Shown here piece after piece: positions 24,545-36,300 of a stretch of DNA of 64,000 nucleotides (position 1 is the stretch's first letter; each line of letters opens with the position of its first letter). The translations under genes were made by a program, and so were the position numbers. The notes below the pieces were generated by a model, which saw only the letters and a list, made by a program, of their open reading frames with translations, made no database searches and was not told the DNA's origin. The stretch comes from Corynebacterium guangdongense (GTDB lineage: Bacteria; Actinomycetota; Actinomycetes; Mycobacteriales; Mycobacteriaceae): NCBI RefSeq assembly GCF_030408915.1, contig NZ_CP047654.1, positions 372,001 through 436,000 on the forward strand, given 5' to 3'.

Positions 24545-25876
24545 ATGATTCGCGTGGGGCAGCTGTCCCAAAGGTTGCGACTGGCGACGCTGCGCTACCG
24601 GTTCCAGGAAAGCCTGTTTCTGCGCCCCGCCCTGCTCATGCTGGGCGGGATTGCGCTGGCGGTGGTCGCGACAATCATCGACCGCTGGCTCGGCCACGGC
24701 ACCAGGGTGCCGCTGACGCTGGCGATGAGCAGCAACGCGGCCACCTGGCTGCTGGCGACGGTGGCCGGGGCGATGATCACCACCGTCGGAGTGGTCTTCT
24801 CGTTGACGGTGGTCAGTCTGCAGCTGGCTAGCGACCAGTTTTCCCCGCGGGTGATGCGATCGTTCATCCGCGACCGGTTGAGCCAGAGGGTGATCGGCCT
24901 GCTGGTGGCAACCTTCTTCTACTGCGTCCTGGTCCTGCCCGCCGTCAGCGGTGAGCCGACCGACCCCGCCCCACAGGTGTCGCTCACGCTGGCGGTGGTC
25001 CTGACGCTGCTCACCGTGGCGGGCATCATCGCCCACCTGAACCATCTGGCTCACGGGTTGCAGGTGGGCAACGTCGCCCGGGGCATAGTCGAGGAGGGGG
25101 AGGCCGTCGCCGCGACGCTGGACGAGGTGCCGGAGGGCACCCGGGTGGCGGATCCGCATGACTACCGCGATATTCCCGCCGAGGCGGTGGTGCTGACCTC
25201 TCCTCGCAGCGGGTGGGTCAGCCAGGTTGACGTTGACCGGGTGTTCGCCGTGGTGCCGGCGGGGACAGCAGTGCGCCTGGAAACGAGGGTCGGGGCCTAC
25301 CTCCATTCCGGAGAGGCGCTGTTTACGGTGTGGCCGGAGCCTGACCAGGGCAGTCGGAGAGAGCTGGCCGCGACCGTGGAGGTCTCGGCCATGCGCACCA
25401 TGATCCAGGACGTCGACTTCGCCGTCCGGCAGCTCGTCGACATCGGCCTGCGTGCGCTGAGTCCGGCGGTCAATGACCCCACCACCGCCGTTGAGGTCAT
25501 CCTCCGGCTGGGCACTCTCATGCGAACGGTGCTCACCACCTCACTGGCCCCGCCGGCGGTCGCCGACGCCGCCGGCCGGGTGCTGGTTCAACCCTGGAAT
25601 CTCTCGCACGAGGAGTATGTCGCCCACGCCTTCGACCAGCTTCGCCAGAGCTGTCTGGATCAGCCGGAGGTGGCGGCCGCGCTGCTGCGGGTGCTGCGGA
25701 TGTTGAGCACCCATGTCCGTGACGCCGGCCCGGGGGAGGCGGCGTCCGCGGTCGACCAGCAAATGCAGCTGCTTCTCGACGGGGTGGAACGCCAGCCCGG
25801 CCTGCATCCGGACGATCTGCGCCGGCTCCGGGCGTTGACGCGTGATGACACCGACCCCGCGGACCACAGCCTGTGA
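24545..25876 (+). CDS. DUF2254 family membrane protein
   Basis: A 443-residue predicted membrane protein. Four hydrophobic segments lie in the first ~175 residues (ALLMLGGIALAVVATII; TWLLATVAGAMITTVGVVFSL; VIGLLVATFFYCVLVLP; LTLAVVLTLLTVAGIIA), and the conserved block VVSLQLASDQFSPRVMRSF and the long cytosolic C-terminal half (SALSPAVNDPTTA-like: LRALSPAVNDPTTAVEV) are characteristic of DUF2254. The family function is unknown; the PAVNDP segment resembles a conserved ligand or ion site. GGAGG directly abuts the ATG, so a GTG three codons later (24554), with 9-nt spacing, may be the real start. Confidence 0.82.
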   Translation: MIRVGQLSQRLRLATLRYRFQESLFLRPALLMLGGIALAVVATIIDRWLGHGTRVPLTLAMSSNAATWLLATVAGAMITTVGVVFSLTVVSLQLASDQFSPRVMRSFIRDRLSQRVIGLLVATFFYCVLVLPAVSGEPTDPAPQVSLTLAVVLTLLTVAGIIAHLNHLAHGLQVGNVARGIVEEGEAVAATLDEVPEGTRVADPHDYRDIPAEAVVLTSPRSGWVSQVDVDRVFAVVPAGTAVRLETRVGAYLHSGEALFTVWPEPDQGSRRELAATVEVSAMRTMIQDVDFAVRQLVDIGLRALSPAVNDPTTAVEVILRLGTLMRTVLTTSLAPPAVADAAGRVLVQPWNLSHEEYVAHAFDQLRQSCLDQPEVAAALLRVLRMLSTHVRDAGPGEAASAVDQQMQLLLDGVERQPGLHPDDLRRLRALTRDDTDPADHSL

Positions 25877-25908
25877 CCGGATCGTCCATGACGATCGCGG
25901 GCCCCGGG

Positions 25909-27111
25909 TCATTCCGGCCGGTAGGCGGTGCTTCCGGAGGCGTCCCCGCCGTCGTCGTCGGGCGCCGCGGGATCCCGGTTACCCTCCACCTCGTCGGAGT
26001 CGTCGTGGCGGCCGGCCCGGTTGTGGGCGGCGCGAAGCTCGCGTCCCTCGGAGGTCAGTCTCTCCCGTACCTTCCGCTGTTTCTCCACCTGTGCGGTGTC
26101 GCGCGGGGGCAGCTGAATGTTGTCTTCGGCCGCGATGTCACCCTGAAGCTGGCGGGCGCGCTCGACCTCGGCGTCGATCTCCAGGCCGAGCAGCAGGACG
26201 ATGTTGAACACCCACAGGGTGAACAGCAGGGCCATGACGCCGCCGACGGTCCCGTATGAGCTGTACCCGCCGACGTACGCGAAGTAGAGGTACAGCAGGC
26301 CTGCGGCCAGGATGATGCCGAGGATCGCGATGATCGAGCCGATGCTGACCCAGCGGAACTTCGGCTGGCGGACATTGGGCGTGTAGTAGTAGAGCATGGC
26401 GACGAGGCCGATGAGCAGTGCCAGGATGACCGGCCATTTCACCCACGTCCACACGGGCAGGAAAGTCCCCATGAGGAAGTCGAGGACCCCCGTCAGGCCG
26501 AGGGATCCCGCGACGGGACCGAGCAGACCGGTCACCACGGTCTCATTGATGATCAGGGAAATGAGGATGAGCACGATTCCCAGCAGCAACGCCAGGGTGG
26601 TGACGAGCATGGTGCCGGTGAGCTTGATTATTCCCCGGCCCTCCGCCCGTTCGTAGATGGTGTTGGCGCTGCGGGAGAATGCCTTGACGTAAGCCGAGGC
26701 CGACCATAACGCGGTGGCCACGCCGATGATCAGGGCGAGGATCCCGCCGGTGGTGGAGACGGTGACGGTGTCGATCAGATCGAGGACGAGTCCCTGGTAA
26801 TCCGCCGGGATGTAGGCGGCGGTGAAGTCCTCCGCCAGGACGGTCACGGCGTCGGCGTTGTTCGCCAGGACCAGGCTGATGATGGAGAACACCGCCAGCG
26901 TCGACGGCGCCAGCGACAGGACGGTGAAGTAGGTGAGCATGGCGGCCAGGTCGGTCCCGCCGTCGGAGAGAAATTCCCGCACGGACCGCTTGGCGGCGTA
27001 CTTCCAGCTGGCGCCGCTGAGCCTGGGCGGGGAGTCGGGTTTCTTGCCGCTGTCGGGGGCGGGGGCGTCCGCGGCCGCCAGGGTTTCGTCGATCTTTTCC
27101 TCTAACGCCAT
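25909..27111 (-). CDS. YihY/BrkB family membrane protein
   Basis: A 400-residue inner-membrane protein with six hydrophobic helices between residues ~45 and ~310 (LAAMLTYFTVLSLAPS at the start; GGVMALLFTLWVFNIVLLLGLEIDAE at the end), the hallmark of the YihY/BrkB family, once called ribonuclease BN by mistake. The C-terminal ~90 residues are charged and probably disordered. The frame could begin at a GTG (27132), but AAGGAAAGG sits 6-9 nt before ATG 27111. It is convergent with DUF2254, only 32 nt away. Substrate or transport role unknown. Confidence 0.85.
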   Translation of the reverse strand: MALEEKIDETLAAADAPAPDSGKKPDSPPRLSGASWKYAAKRSVREFLSDGGTDLAAMLTYFTVLSLAPSTLAVFSIISLVLANNADAVTVLAEDFTAAYIPADYQGLVLDLIDTVTVSTTGGILALIIGVATALWSASAYVKAFSRSANTIYERAEGRGIIKLTGTMLVTTLALLLGIVLILISLIINETVVTGLLGPVAGSLGLTGVLDFLMGTFLPVWTWVKWPVILALLIGLVAMLYYYTPNVRQPKFRWVSIGSIIAILGIILAAGLLYLYFAYVGGYSSYGTVGGVMALLFTLWVFNIVLLLGLEIDAEVERARQLQGDIAAEDNIQLPPRDTAQVEKQRKVRERLTSEGRELRAAHNRAGRHDDSDEVEGNRDPAAPDDDGGDASGSTAYRPE

Positions 27112-27268
27112 GATGGTGTCCTTTCCTTGCACACATAACCGTCGATGAATGCGTCTGGGTGGTTACCATCCTAGAAATCTTCGCGCGTCGACGCGGGCTG
27201 GCCGAGGCAGGAACGGACCCCGACCGCGACGTGCAGGACCACAAACCTCGCCGGTCCCGCACACGACA

Positions 27269-27312
27269 ACGGCGCCGCCCGCCCCTGATCTCTCAGGGAC
27301 GGGCGGCGCCGT
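27269..27312. terminator. strong hairpin terminator downstream of fas
   Basis: A 13-bp arm (ACGGCGCCGCCCG / CGGGCGGCGCCGT) continues after one mismatch into a 6-bp arm (CCCTGA / TCAGGG) with a TCTC loop. It is the longest terminator-like hairpin here and ends transcription of the 9-kb fas gene. Confidence 0.85.
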
Positions 27313-27333
27313 GTGTCAGCTACCTACTCGGGC

Positions 27334-30300
27334 CTACTCCTGCGGAGCGGCCGGGTAGACGCCGTCTGCACCCAGACGGACGTCGCCGTTGAGCAGCAGG
27401 TTGATCTCAGCCTCGTGGGCACCCTGCTCCGGGAAGCGGCGGTTCTCGACCTGCTCGAAGAGCGGGGCGCGACCGATCATGCCGGCCTGCATGTGGGCGA
27501 CGCCCGCACGCAGACGCTGGGTGGCCTTCTTGCGCCAGTCGGCCAGGGACTGCTCGCCACGCTGGTCGCGCACGGCAGCCTCGAAGGAGGCCGGGTGCGC
27601 GTAGACGACCAGGGCGCCGACGTGACCGAAGCCCAGGGAGGTGAGCGCGGCGGCCTTGACGGTGCCGACCTCCAGCGGGGCCTTCAGCCAGACCAGGTTC
27701 TTGGCCTTCGGCTGAATCAGCGGGTCAACGCAGTCCAGCGAGGCGTTCTGCGGCAGACGCCCGGTGCGGAACACGTCCATGATGCCACCGGTCTGGAAGA
27801 GCGCGGCACCGGCCTTGGAGTGGCCCGTCAGCGACTTCTGCGAGATGACGAACAGCGGGGCGTCCTCGTCGCGACCGACGGCCGGCCACAGGAGGGAGTG
27901 CAGCTCCGCCTCGTTCGGGTCGTTGGCGTTGGTGGAGGTGTCGTGCTTGGACAGGACCGTCACGTCGTCCGGGGTCAGACCCAGGGCCTTCAGCGAACGG
28001 GCGACCGTGGAGTTGGCGCCGCCGCGGGCGGAGCCCAGCACACCCAGGCCCGGAGCCGGGATGGAGGTGTGCGCACCGTCGCCGTAGGAGGCAGCGTGTG
28101 CCAGGACGCCGAGGACCGGCAAGCCCATGTCGGCGGCGACGGAGCCACGGACCAGCAGCACGGTGCCGCCGCCCTCAGCCTCGAGGAAGCCGCCGCGACG
28201 ACGGTCGTTCGCGCGGGAGATGAAGCGCGGGTCGATGCCCTTGTCGGTCATGGTCTTGGTCTCGGCGGTGGCGTTCATGTCGCCGAAGCCGGCCAGGGAC
28301 TCGACCTGGACGTCGTCGATGCCGCCGGCGATGACGAAGTCAGCCTTGCCCAGCGTGATCTTGTCGGCGGCCTCCTCGATGGAGACGGCCGCGGTCGCGC
28401 AGGCGCCGATCGGGTGAATCATCGAGCCGTAGCCACCGAGCAGGGACTGCATGGTGTGCGCGGCGACGACGTTCGGCAGGGCCTCCTGCAGGATGTCCGA
28501 CGGACGCTCCTCACCGAGGAAGCGGGTGACGAAGACCTTGTGCAGGGATTCCATGCCGCCGATGCCGGTGCCCTGGGTGGTCGCGACGTCCAGCGGGTGG
28601 ATGTTCTGCAGCAGCTCGGTCGGGGAGAAGCCGGCGTTGATGAACGCGTCGACGGCCGTGACCAGGTTCCAGGTGGCCATCCGGTCGAGGGAGTCGACCA
28701 TGTGCTCCGGGATGCCCCACTTTGCCGGGTCGAAGTCGTCCGGCATCTGGCCCGCGACGGTGCGGGTCAGGGTCGCCTTGCGCGGCACGTGGGCGGTGGC
28801 GCCCTGCTTGCGGGTGACGACCCACTCGCCCTCGACCTCGTGGGCCTCGGTGAAGTCCGGGTCAGCCTCGACGACGTCCTGGGCCTCGGCCTCGGACGCG
28901 ACGGTGAACGTGATGTCGCGGTCCAGGAAGACCTTAGTCAGGTCCATCGAACCCTGGTCGACCATGTGGTACTTGTCGGTCAGGGTGCGGATGCCGGAGC
29001 GGGCCACGACCTCGTCGCGGAAGCGGTCGTAGATGTCCTCTTCGGCGATGGCGGTGCCGTCGGCGTCGTACCAGCCCGGCTGCGGATCCTCGTTCCACTC
29101 CACCAGGCCCATCATCCAGGCCAGCTCGAGGACGCCGGCGGCGGTCAGCTCGACGGAACCGTCGCGCTGGATGCCGTACTCGGCCTCGAAGCGGGTGCGG
29201 CCGGAGCCCCAGGAGGAGACCTCGCCGACGCCGGCGATGACGATCATGTCCTCGAGGTCGCGGGTGACGTCACCGACCTCGACACCCTCACCGATCTGGG
29301 TCGGGTTGTAGAGGTTCGGCAGCGCGGTGATGGTGGCCGGGGCGGTCGCGGCCTCAGCGCCGGCGGCCTCGGAACGGGCACCCTCGGCGGCCTCGGCGGC
29401 GGCCTGCTCGGCCAGCTCGGTGATGGAGATGGCGGACTCGCCCAGACCACCGGTCAGATCCTTCTCGACGGGGGCCTGTGCGGCCTTCACGCGGGTCTCG
29501 GCGGAGGCCAGGTCCATGAGCTCGGAGGAGATCTCCTCCGGGGTCCAGACGTGGATTCCGGCCTTCTCGGCGGCCGGGATGATGGCGTCGTTGCCGCCCA
29601 TCAGGTTGGTGCCGGCGACCCAGCCGATCTTGGCCTGGGCCAGGGTGACGCCCTTCGGCCAGCCGGCCTCGGAGGACCACTTGGCCAGGATGGCGTCCAG
29701 CGCGGACTTGACCTCGGCGTAGGCGCCGTCGCCACCGAACATGCCGCGGTTCGGGGAACCCGGCAGGATGACGTGGGCACGGGTGTCGACGGCCTTCTGA
29801 GCGAGCTCGGACAGGCCGGCGATGGTGCGCTCGACGGACCAGAGCAGCAGACGGGTCTGGTTCTCGGCGGCCGGGCCGGCGTCGGCGAGCGAGCCGGAGA
29901 CGGACGGAGCGGCGAAGGGGAAGGCCAGGGTCGGCGTCAGGGCCGGCTTGGTGACCTTGACGTCGGCGCCGACGGACTCACGCTGCTCGGTGCCGATCCA
30001 GTCGATGAGGGAATCGATGTCGCGGTAGGAGCTCAGGTTCGCCTGGACCAGCCACAGCGCGGAGCCCGGGGTACCGTGCTCGGCGAAGATCTGGCGGGCG
30101 AACTCCTTGCGCGCCTGGGAGACGCGGGACGCGGTCATGATGACCGTGGCGCCGCCCTCGAGCAGACGCTCGACCAGTGCGGTCGCGATGGAGCCCGGTG
30201 CGGCACCGGTGACCAGAGCGACGTCGCCGGCGTACTCGCCGACGAACTCGGCGCGGGCGGCCTCGGCGATGGCCTTGAGGTCACCCTTGCCGCCGTTGGA

Positions 30301-33300
30301 GGCCCACCAGTCAGCCTGCTTGGCGACGGTTTCGCCGGTGCCGGTGAAACGCTCGGCGCCGAGCTCGATCTCGCCGAGGGCGACACGAGCCAGGTCCTCA
30401 CGGGCGGTGGCCCAGCGGTCGTCGAAGAGCACGGCCTTCTTGGCGTCGAAGGACGGGGTGACGAGCTTGACCCAGTTGGCGCCCAGCTCGGCCTCGACGG
30501 CCTCGACGACGGTGGTGTCGACCGGCTCGTTCTCGACCGGTGCCGGGGTCAGGCCCAGCTGGTCGAGGACTGCGCGGGCGGCGGTGGCCAGGACGCCGTT
30601 CTCGCCGGTGACGGAATCAGCGTAGGCGGTCAGCGCGGCGGAGTCGACGACTCCACCGGCGCCGCCGGCGCCGCCACCTGCGTTGAGGGAGACGGAGACG
30701 CCGTTGCGGGAGGCGACGTTGCCGACGGCGGCGTCGATGAGGGCATCGACGTCGGCCTTGGAGGATGCGGAGGTGGCCAGGGTGGACAGGGAGCCACCGC
30801 GGACAGAGTCCTCCTCACGGGAACCGAGGAGAATCTCGGACTCGACGTGACCGACCCAGGAGGCCGGCAGGGACCAGGCGCCGGTGACGCGCTCGCCGAC
30901 GTGGGCCGGCTTGTAACCGGAGGCGCCCATCAGCTGACGCAGGCGGGTGGTGACGGCTTCGGTGAGGACGGAACCGAACGGGGAGTAGCCCGGGGCCGCG
31001 GTCTTGACGCGCTCGCGCAGGGTGGCGACGTCGGAGTCGGCGGCGCCGTCGATGGCCGGCACGCCGATCTCGGCGGACATGTCCATCAGCAGCTGGTTAC
31101 GGCGGGAGGAGACGCCGTTGGTGAGCTCCTCGACGGTGTCGGAGTCGTTAATCTGCTCCATGCGGATCTTGTTCTGGAAGGCGAACAGGACCATGATCGC
31201 CTCGGCGGCCGTGAACGGCAGGTCCGGGGCGTCCGCGCCGGAGCCACCGCCGGTGGCGGCGGGGGCTGCCGGAGCCGGGGCGGCCTCGGCGGCGGCCGGG
31301 GCTTCCTCAGCGGCGGCCGGTGCGGCCGGTGCCTCGGACTCGGAAGCGGCCTCGGTCGGCTCCTCCACGAGCGGAGCCTCGACGACCTCGGAGAGCATGA
31401 CCACGTCCTGGTCGCGCTCGACGTTGAAGACCGGCATGTCCAGGCCCTCGATGGCGAGCGAGCGCTTGGCCATGTTCGCCTGGGTCGGGGAGGCGGCCAG
31501 GCCGACCTCGATGATCTGCTCGACGTTGTCGAACAGGACCTGCTGGGTCTCGATCCAGCGGACCGGGGAGGCGAACTGCCAGGACAGCAGCTCGATGATG
31601 AGGACGCGGGCCAGCTCGTTGTCGGTGGCGAAGTCGGCGACCTTCTTGCCTGCCAGACGCTCGGTCGGGGCGACCTCGCGGATGGAGTCGATGAAGTCGT
31701 CGGTCAGCTCGAACGGGCGGGCGACCAGGTTCGGCACGTAGCGGCCGACCAGCGCGTCCAGATCCAGCTCGGCCGGCAGGAGCTCGTCGAGCTTCTTGGC
31801 GAAGTCGGCGACGCCCGGGCGCAGGACGGAGGAGTGGAACGGGACGTCGATACCCGGAACCGTGACGTAGGCGCGGGGGTTGATCGGGTCGGTCTTGGCC
31901 TTGAGGGCCTTGAGACCCTTCTTGGTGCCGGCGATGGAGTACTGCTGGCCTGCGATGTTGTAGTTGACGATCTGCAGGAACTCGCCGGTCTCGTCGGCGA
32001 CGGCGGTGACGTAGTCCTCGACGTCGTCGGCGGAGACGCCGATCATGTTCGGACGCAGCGCGGCCATGGCGTACTCGGAGTTGCCGTCCTCGTCACGCGG
32101 GACGAGGGTGCCCATGGCGGAGCCACGGGAGTAGACGACGTCGATGACGGCCTCGAGGTCGAAGATGTTCGCCAGGGAGGCCAGGGCGGTGTACTCGCCG
32201 AGGGAGTGGCCCGCGTACATGCTTCCCGACGCCAGTGCGTCGGCCTCGCGCAGACGCTCGGTCTGGGCGTAGGCGACGACGGCGAGGGCGACCTGGGTGA
32301 ACTGGGTCAGGTGCAGGACGCCCTGCGGGTGCTTGAAGGTCTCACCGCGGACGGTGATCTCCGTCGGGTTCTCGTCGACGATCTGACGGATGGAGAAGCC
32401 CAGCTTCTCGCGGGTGTGGGTGTCCGCGCGGTTCCAGATTTCGCGGGCCGCGGCGGAGGCGCTGCGGTCGCCGGCGCCCATGCCCTCGGCCTGGATGCCC
32501 TGGCCCGGGTAGACGTAGGCGGTCTTCGGCTGGGCCATGAGGGCCTGGCCGACGGAGACGACCTCGCCGTTGATGCGGCAGGTGACCTCGAAGGCCTTGT
32601 GGATGCCCTTGCGGCCCACCCGCTCGACGGTGATCTCGACCTTGTCGTTGAGCTGCACCATGCCGTACATGGAGTAGGTCCAGCCGACGACAGTGCCGTG
32701 CTTGCCGGCCAGGTGCTGGGCGGTGGCGGACAGCCACATGCCGTGCACCAGCGGCGCCTCCAGGTTGACCAGCTGGGCGGAGTTGTAGGAGGAGTGGATC
32801 GGGTTGTAGTCACCGGAGACCAGCGCGAACGGGGTCATGTCGGACGGGGCGGTGACGGTGGCGCGGTCGACGAAGGAACGCGGGGTGGCCTCGATCTTGT
32901 CGGCGGACTTGCCGCCGCCGAACTCCGGAGCCGGGGTCGGCAGATCGGTGCCGGTGGCGCGGCCACGGATGGCGAAGCGCTGCATCTGGGTCGCGACCAG
33001 GTCGCCGGACTCGCGGTCGAAGAGCTCGAGCTCGACGGTCACGATGCGGCCGGAGACGGACTCGTCGATGGCGGTGCACTTGGAGGTGACGTCGATGGTG
33101 CGGCCGTCGGCCAGCTCCTCGAGCGGGACCAGGACGTCGACGACGTGGTTGAGGTGGACGGCGTTGAGCAGACCCTCGATGACCGGGTAACCGGACTCGA
33201 GCTTGCCGGAGCCCAGCGCGGTGTAGATGGCCGGCCAGCAGGGGCCGACCAGGACGTCCGGGGTGCCCGGCTCAACGGTGCCCAGGGCGGCACCGGTGAC

Positions 33301-36300
33301 GGCGGTGTGGGCGTTGAGCAGCGACGGTGCGAAGGTGAAGGAGTACTTGGCGACGCCGAACGGCGCGTCCTCGGACTCGGAGCCCGGGATGATCTGCGGC
33401 ATCTCGGCGATGTAGTCGCCGTTCTCGGAGGTGGAGCCGACACCGGCCAGGCCCTCGAGGAGGGCGAAGACAGAGTCGGGCAGGCGCTCGTCGGAGACGA
33501 CCGGGGAACCACCGGTGGCGACGGCCTCGGAGAGGTCGAGCGGAACGGTGACTTCCTTGACGTAGAACGGGCGCTGCTCCTCCGGGAGGTCGTCCCAGTA
33601 GGAGTCGGCGTTGATGCGGATGGACCAGCGGCCCTGCTCGTCCTGGATCAGGTCGTAGGCGTCCTCGTCCATCTCGTAGGCCGGGTTGGCCATGAAGTGG
33701 CCGTGCCACTGGATGGTCGGGGCGGCCTTGATGAACTCGGCCTCGGACTGGGCGTCGGCGAGACGGGAGAACTGGGTTTCCGGCTCGGCGCCGGAGGCGC
33801 GCAGCGCTTCCGTGGTGCCGTCCTCGAAGCGGGCCAGCAGGTCGGCGACCGGCTCGTTCTTCTTGGTGATGCCGGCGACGGCCATCGGGCCGGGGATGAT
33901 GCGGACCTGGTCGGCGGTGTAGCGCTCGTCCTGGGCCTGCCAGAGGGTGTCCTTGCCGAACCAGACCTTGAGGTCGCCGTCGATGGCCGGAACCCACGGC
34001 ATCGGCTTGACGTGCTTGCGGTTCAGGGAGATCCACCAGGCGGCGTCACGCGGGCTGACCAGCGTGTCGTGGGCCCCCGGGTAGGCGTCGAGAAGCTTCT
34101 TGGCGGCAGCCGGGGCGTCGGCGATGGACTCCACGTCCGGGAAGAGGGTCTCGATCTGGCCGTGGTCGGCGTCGCTGAGACGGGCCTCGACGCGGTTGAG
34201 CAGGTCGAGGAAGCGGTCGTCCCAGGTCGGGTCGATGAACGGGTGGGCCAGCTCGACGAACTTGTTGACCCACTCGGCGTAGGTCATGGTCTCGACGTCG
34301 CCGAAGTAGGGCTTGGAGGTCTTGGCCAGGGCGGCGATGATCTCGTCGCGGCGGGCGTCGTACTCCTCGAAGGGCATCGAGGTGATCAGACGGGACGCGG
34401 CCGCGAAGGAGTTGTCCAGGTCGTGGATGTCGGCCAGCAGGTGCGACTGCGAGGAGGCGACGCCGTGACGGCCGGTGCCGCGGGCGACCCAGCCGTTGTT
34501 GTCGTCGCGGGAGATGCCCGGGGTGTTGACCAGCAGATCCTTGACGGAATCGGTGGCCTTGGCCTCCTTGGTGGCCATGGCCACGGTGCCCAGGAACACG
34601 GCGTCGACCGGCATCTTCGGCAGGCCGTACTTCTCGGACCAGGTACCGGTGATGTAGGTGGCGGCCACCTCCGGGGAGTAGATGCCGCCGCCGACGGTCA
34701 GCAGCACGTTCGGGTACTGACGGATCTCGGCGTAGGTGTCGATGAGCATGTCATCGAGGTCGGTCCAGGAGTGGTGGCCGCCCGCGTGACCGTCCTCGAC
34801 CATCATGATGATGCTCGACTCCGGATCGACGGCGGCGATCTTCAGGGTGTCGCGGATCTGCTTGGTGGTGCCCGGCTTGAACGCGATGTACGGGAAGCCG
34901 TCCTTGTGCAGCTGGGCGAGGAGCTCCTTGGCCTCATCCGGCTCCGGGATGCCGGCGGAGATGGTCACGCCGTTGAACGGGGCGCCGGCGTTGCGGGCCT
35001 TCGGCACGATGCGGGCCTGACCGAAGTGCAGGTTCCACAGGAAACGGTCGAAGAACATGGTGTTGAACTGGGCCATGCGACCCGGCTCAAGCTTCGACTC
35101 GAGCTCCTCCTTGTGGGCCGTGAAGACCTCGTCGGAGAACATGCCGCCGCCGGCGAGCTCGGTCCAGTAGCCGGCGTTGGCTGCGGCCGCGACGATCTCG
35201 GAGTCGGCGGTCGACGGGGTCATGCCGCCCAGCATGATCGGGGACATGCCCGTCACGGTGGAGAAGCGGGTCTGGGTGTAGGTCTTGCCGTCCGGCAGGG
35301 ACACCAGGCGCGGGGCGAAGTCCGCGTAGTCGGTGGCGGTCGGCAGCTCGGTGCCCGGGGTGGCCAGGGCGTCGCGCTCGGCCTCGGTGCCCGCCGGGAC
35401 GACGGCGATGCCGGTGCCGGCGAGCAGACGCTCGGACATGCGGGTCAGGGAGCCGTCCAGGGAGAGGGCGTGGGTGACGCCGTTCTCCTGCAGCTTGGCG
35501 ACCTGCGCCGGCCAGTCGTGCTGCTCGACCAGGATGGCGTCGGCCAGCTCGCGGGCGGTGACGCCCTCGAAGGAGACGCCGCACTTGTCGGCCCACTCGA
35601 CGGCCAGGTCGGCGGCCGCCTGGTTGCCGGAGTGGTGGAAGGGGTAGGCCACGGCGAGGACGTCGAACTGCGGGGTCCACTCGGAGCCGCCGAACTCGGC
35701 CTCCTCGAGCTTCTCGTTGTGGGCCTTGACCAGGCTCTCGATGCGGGACTGGGCGGCGGTCAGGGTCTCCGGGGCGCCGGAGAGCACGACGTGGCGCGGG
35801 CCGTTGATGACGGCGATCTCGGCGCCGGCGACGTCGGCGATCATCTGCTCGACGACGTTCGCGGTCAGTCCGCGGATCGACAGCATGCGGGCGCGGTCGT
35901 CGGTGGCGCCGGCGACGTGGCTGGCGGCGGTGCCCATGAGGATGGCGAAGGCCAGTGCCTGGGTCGGCTGCTTGGCGGCGACGACGCCGAGCGAACCCTG
36001 GGAGTGGCCGAGCAGGATGGCGTCGGTGACGTCCAGGCCCAGGTCACGGAGGTGGTCGACGGCAGCGATCTGGGAGAGAACGATGCCCGGTACGGAAACG
36101 GCCGGGTACACGTCGATGTCCGCTGCCTGCGGCAGCGCATCCGGGCCAGTCAGCTCCTCCAGGCGGCCCATGGCGCCCGGAACGGTGGAGGCGATGGTGC
36201 GGGCGACCGGGCCCGTCAGTGCGCGGGCGTCAGCCAGCACCTCGGCCAGGCGGCCGGCGGAGTGGTGGCTGGAGGCGGAGCCGGCCAATGCGGACTGCCA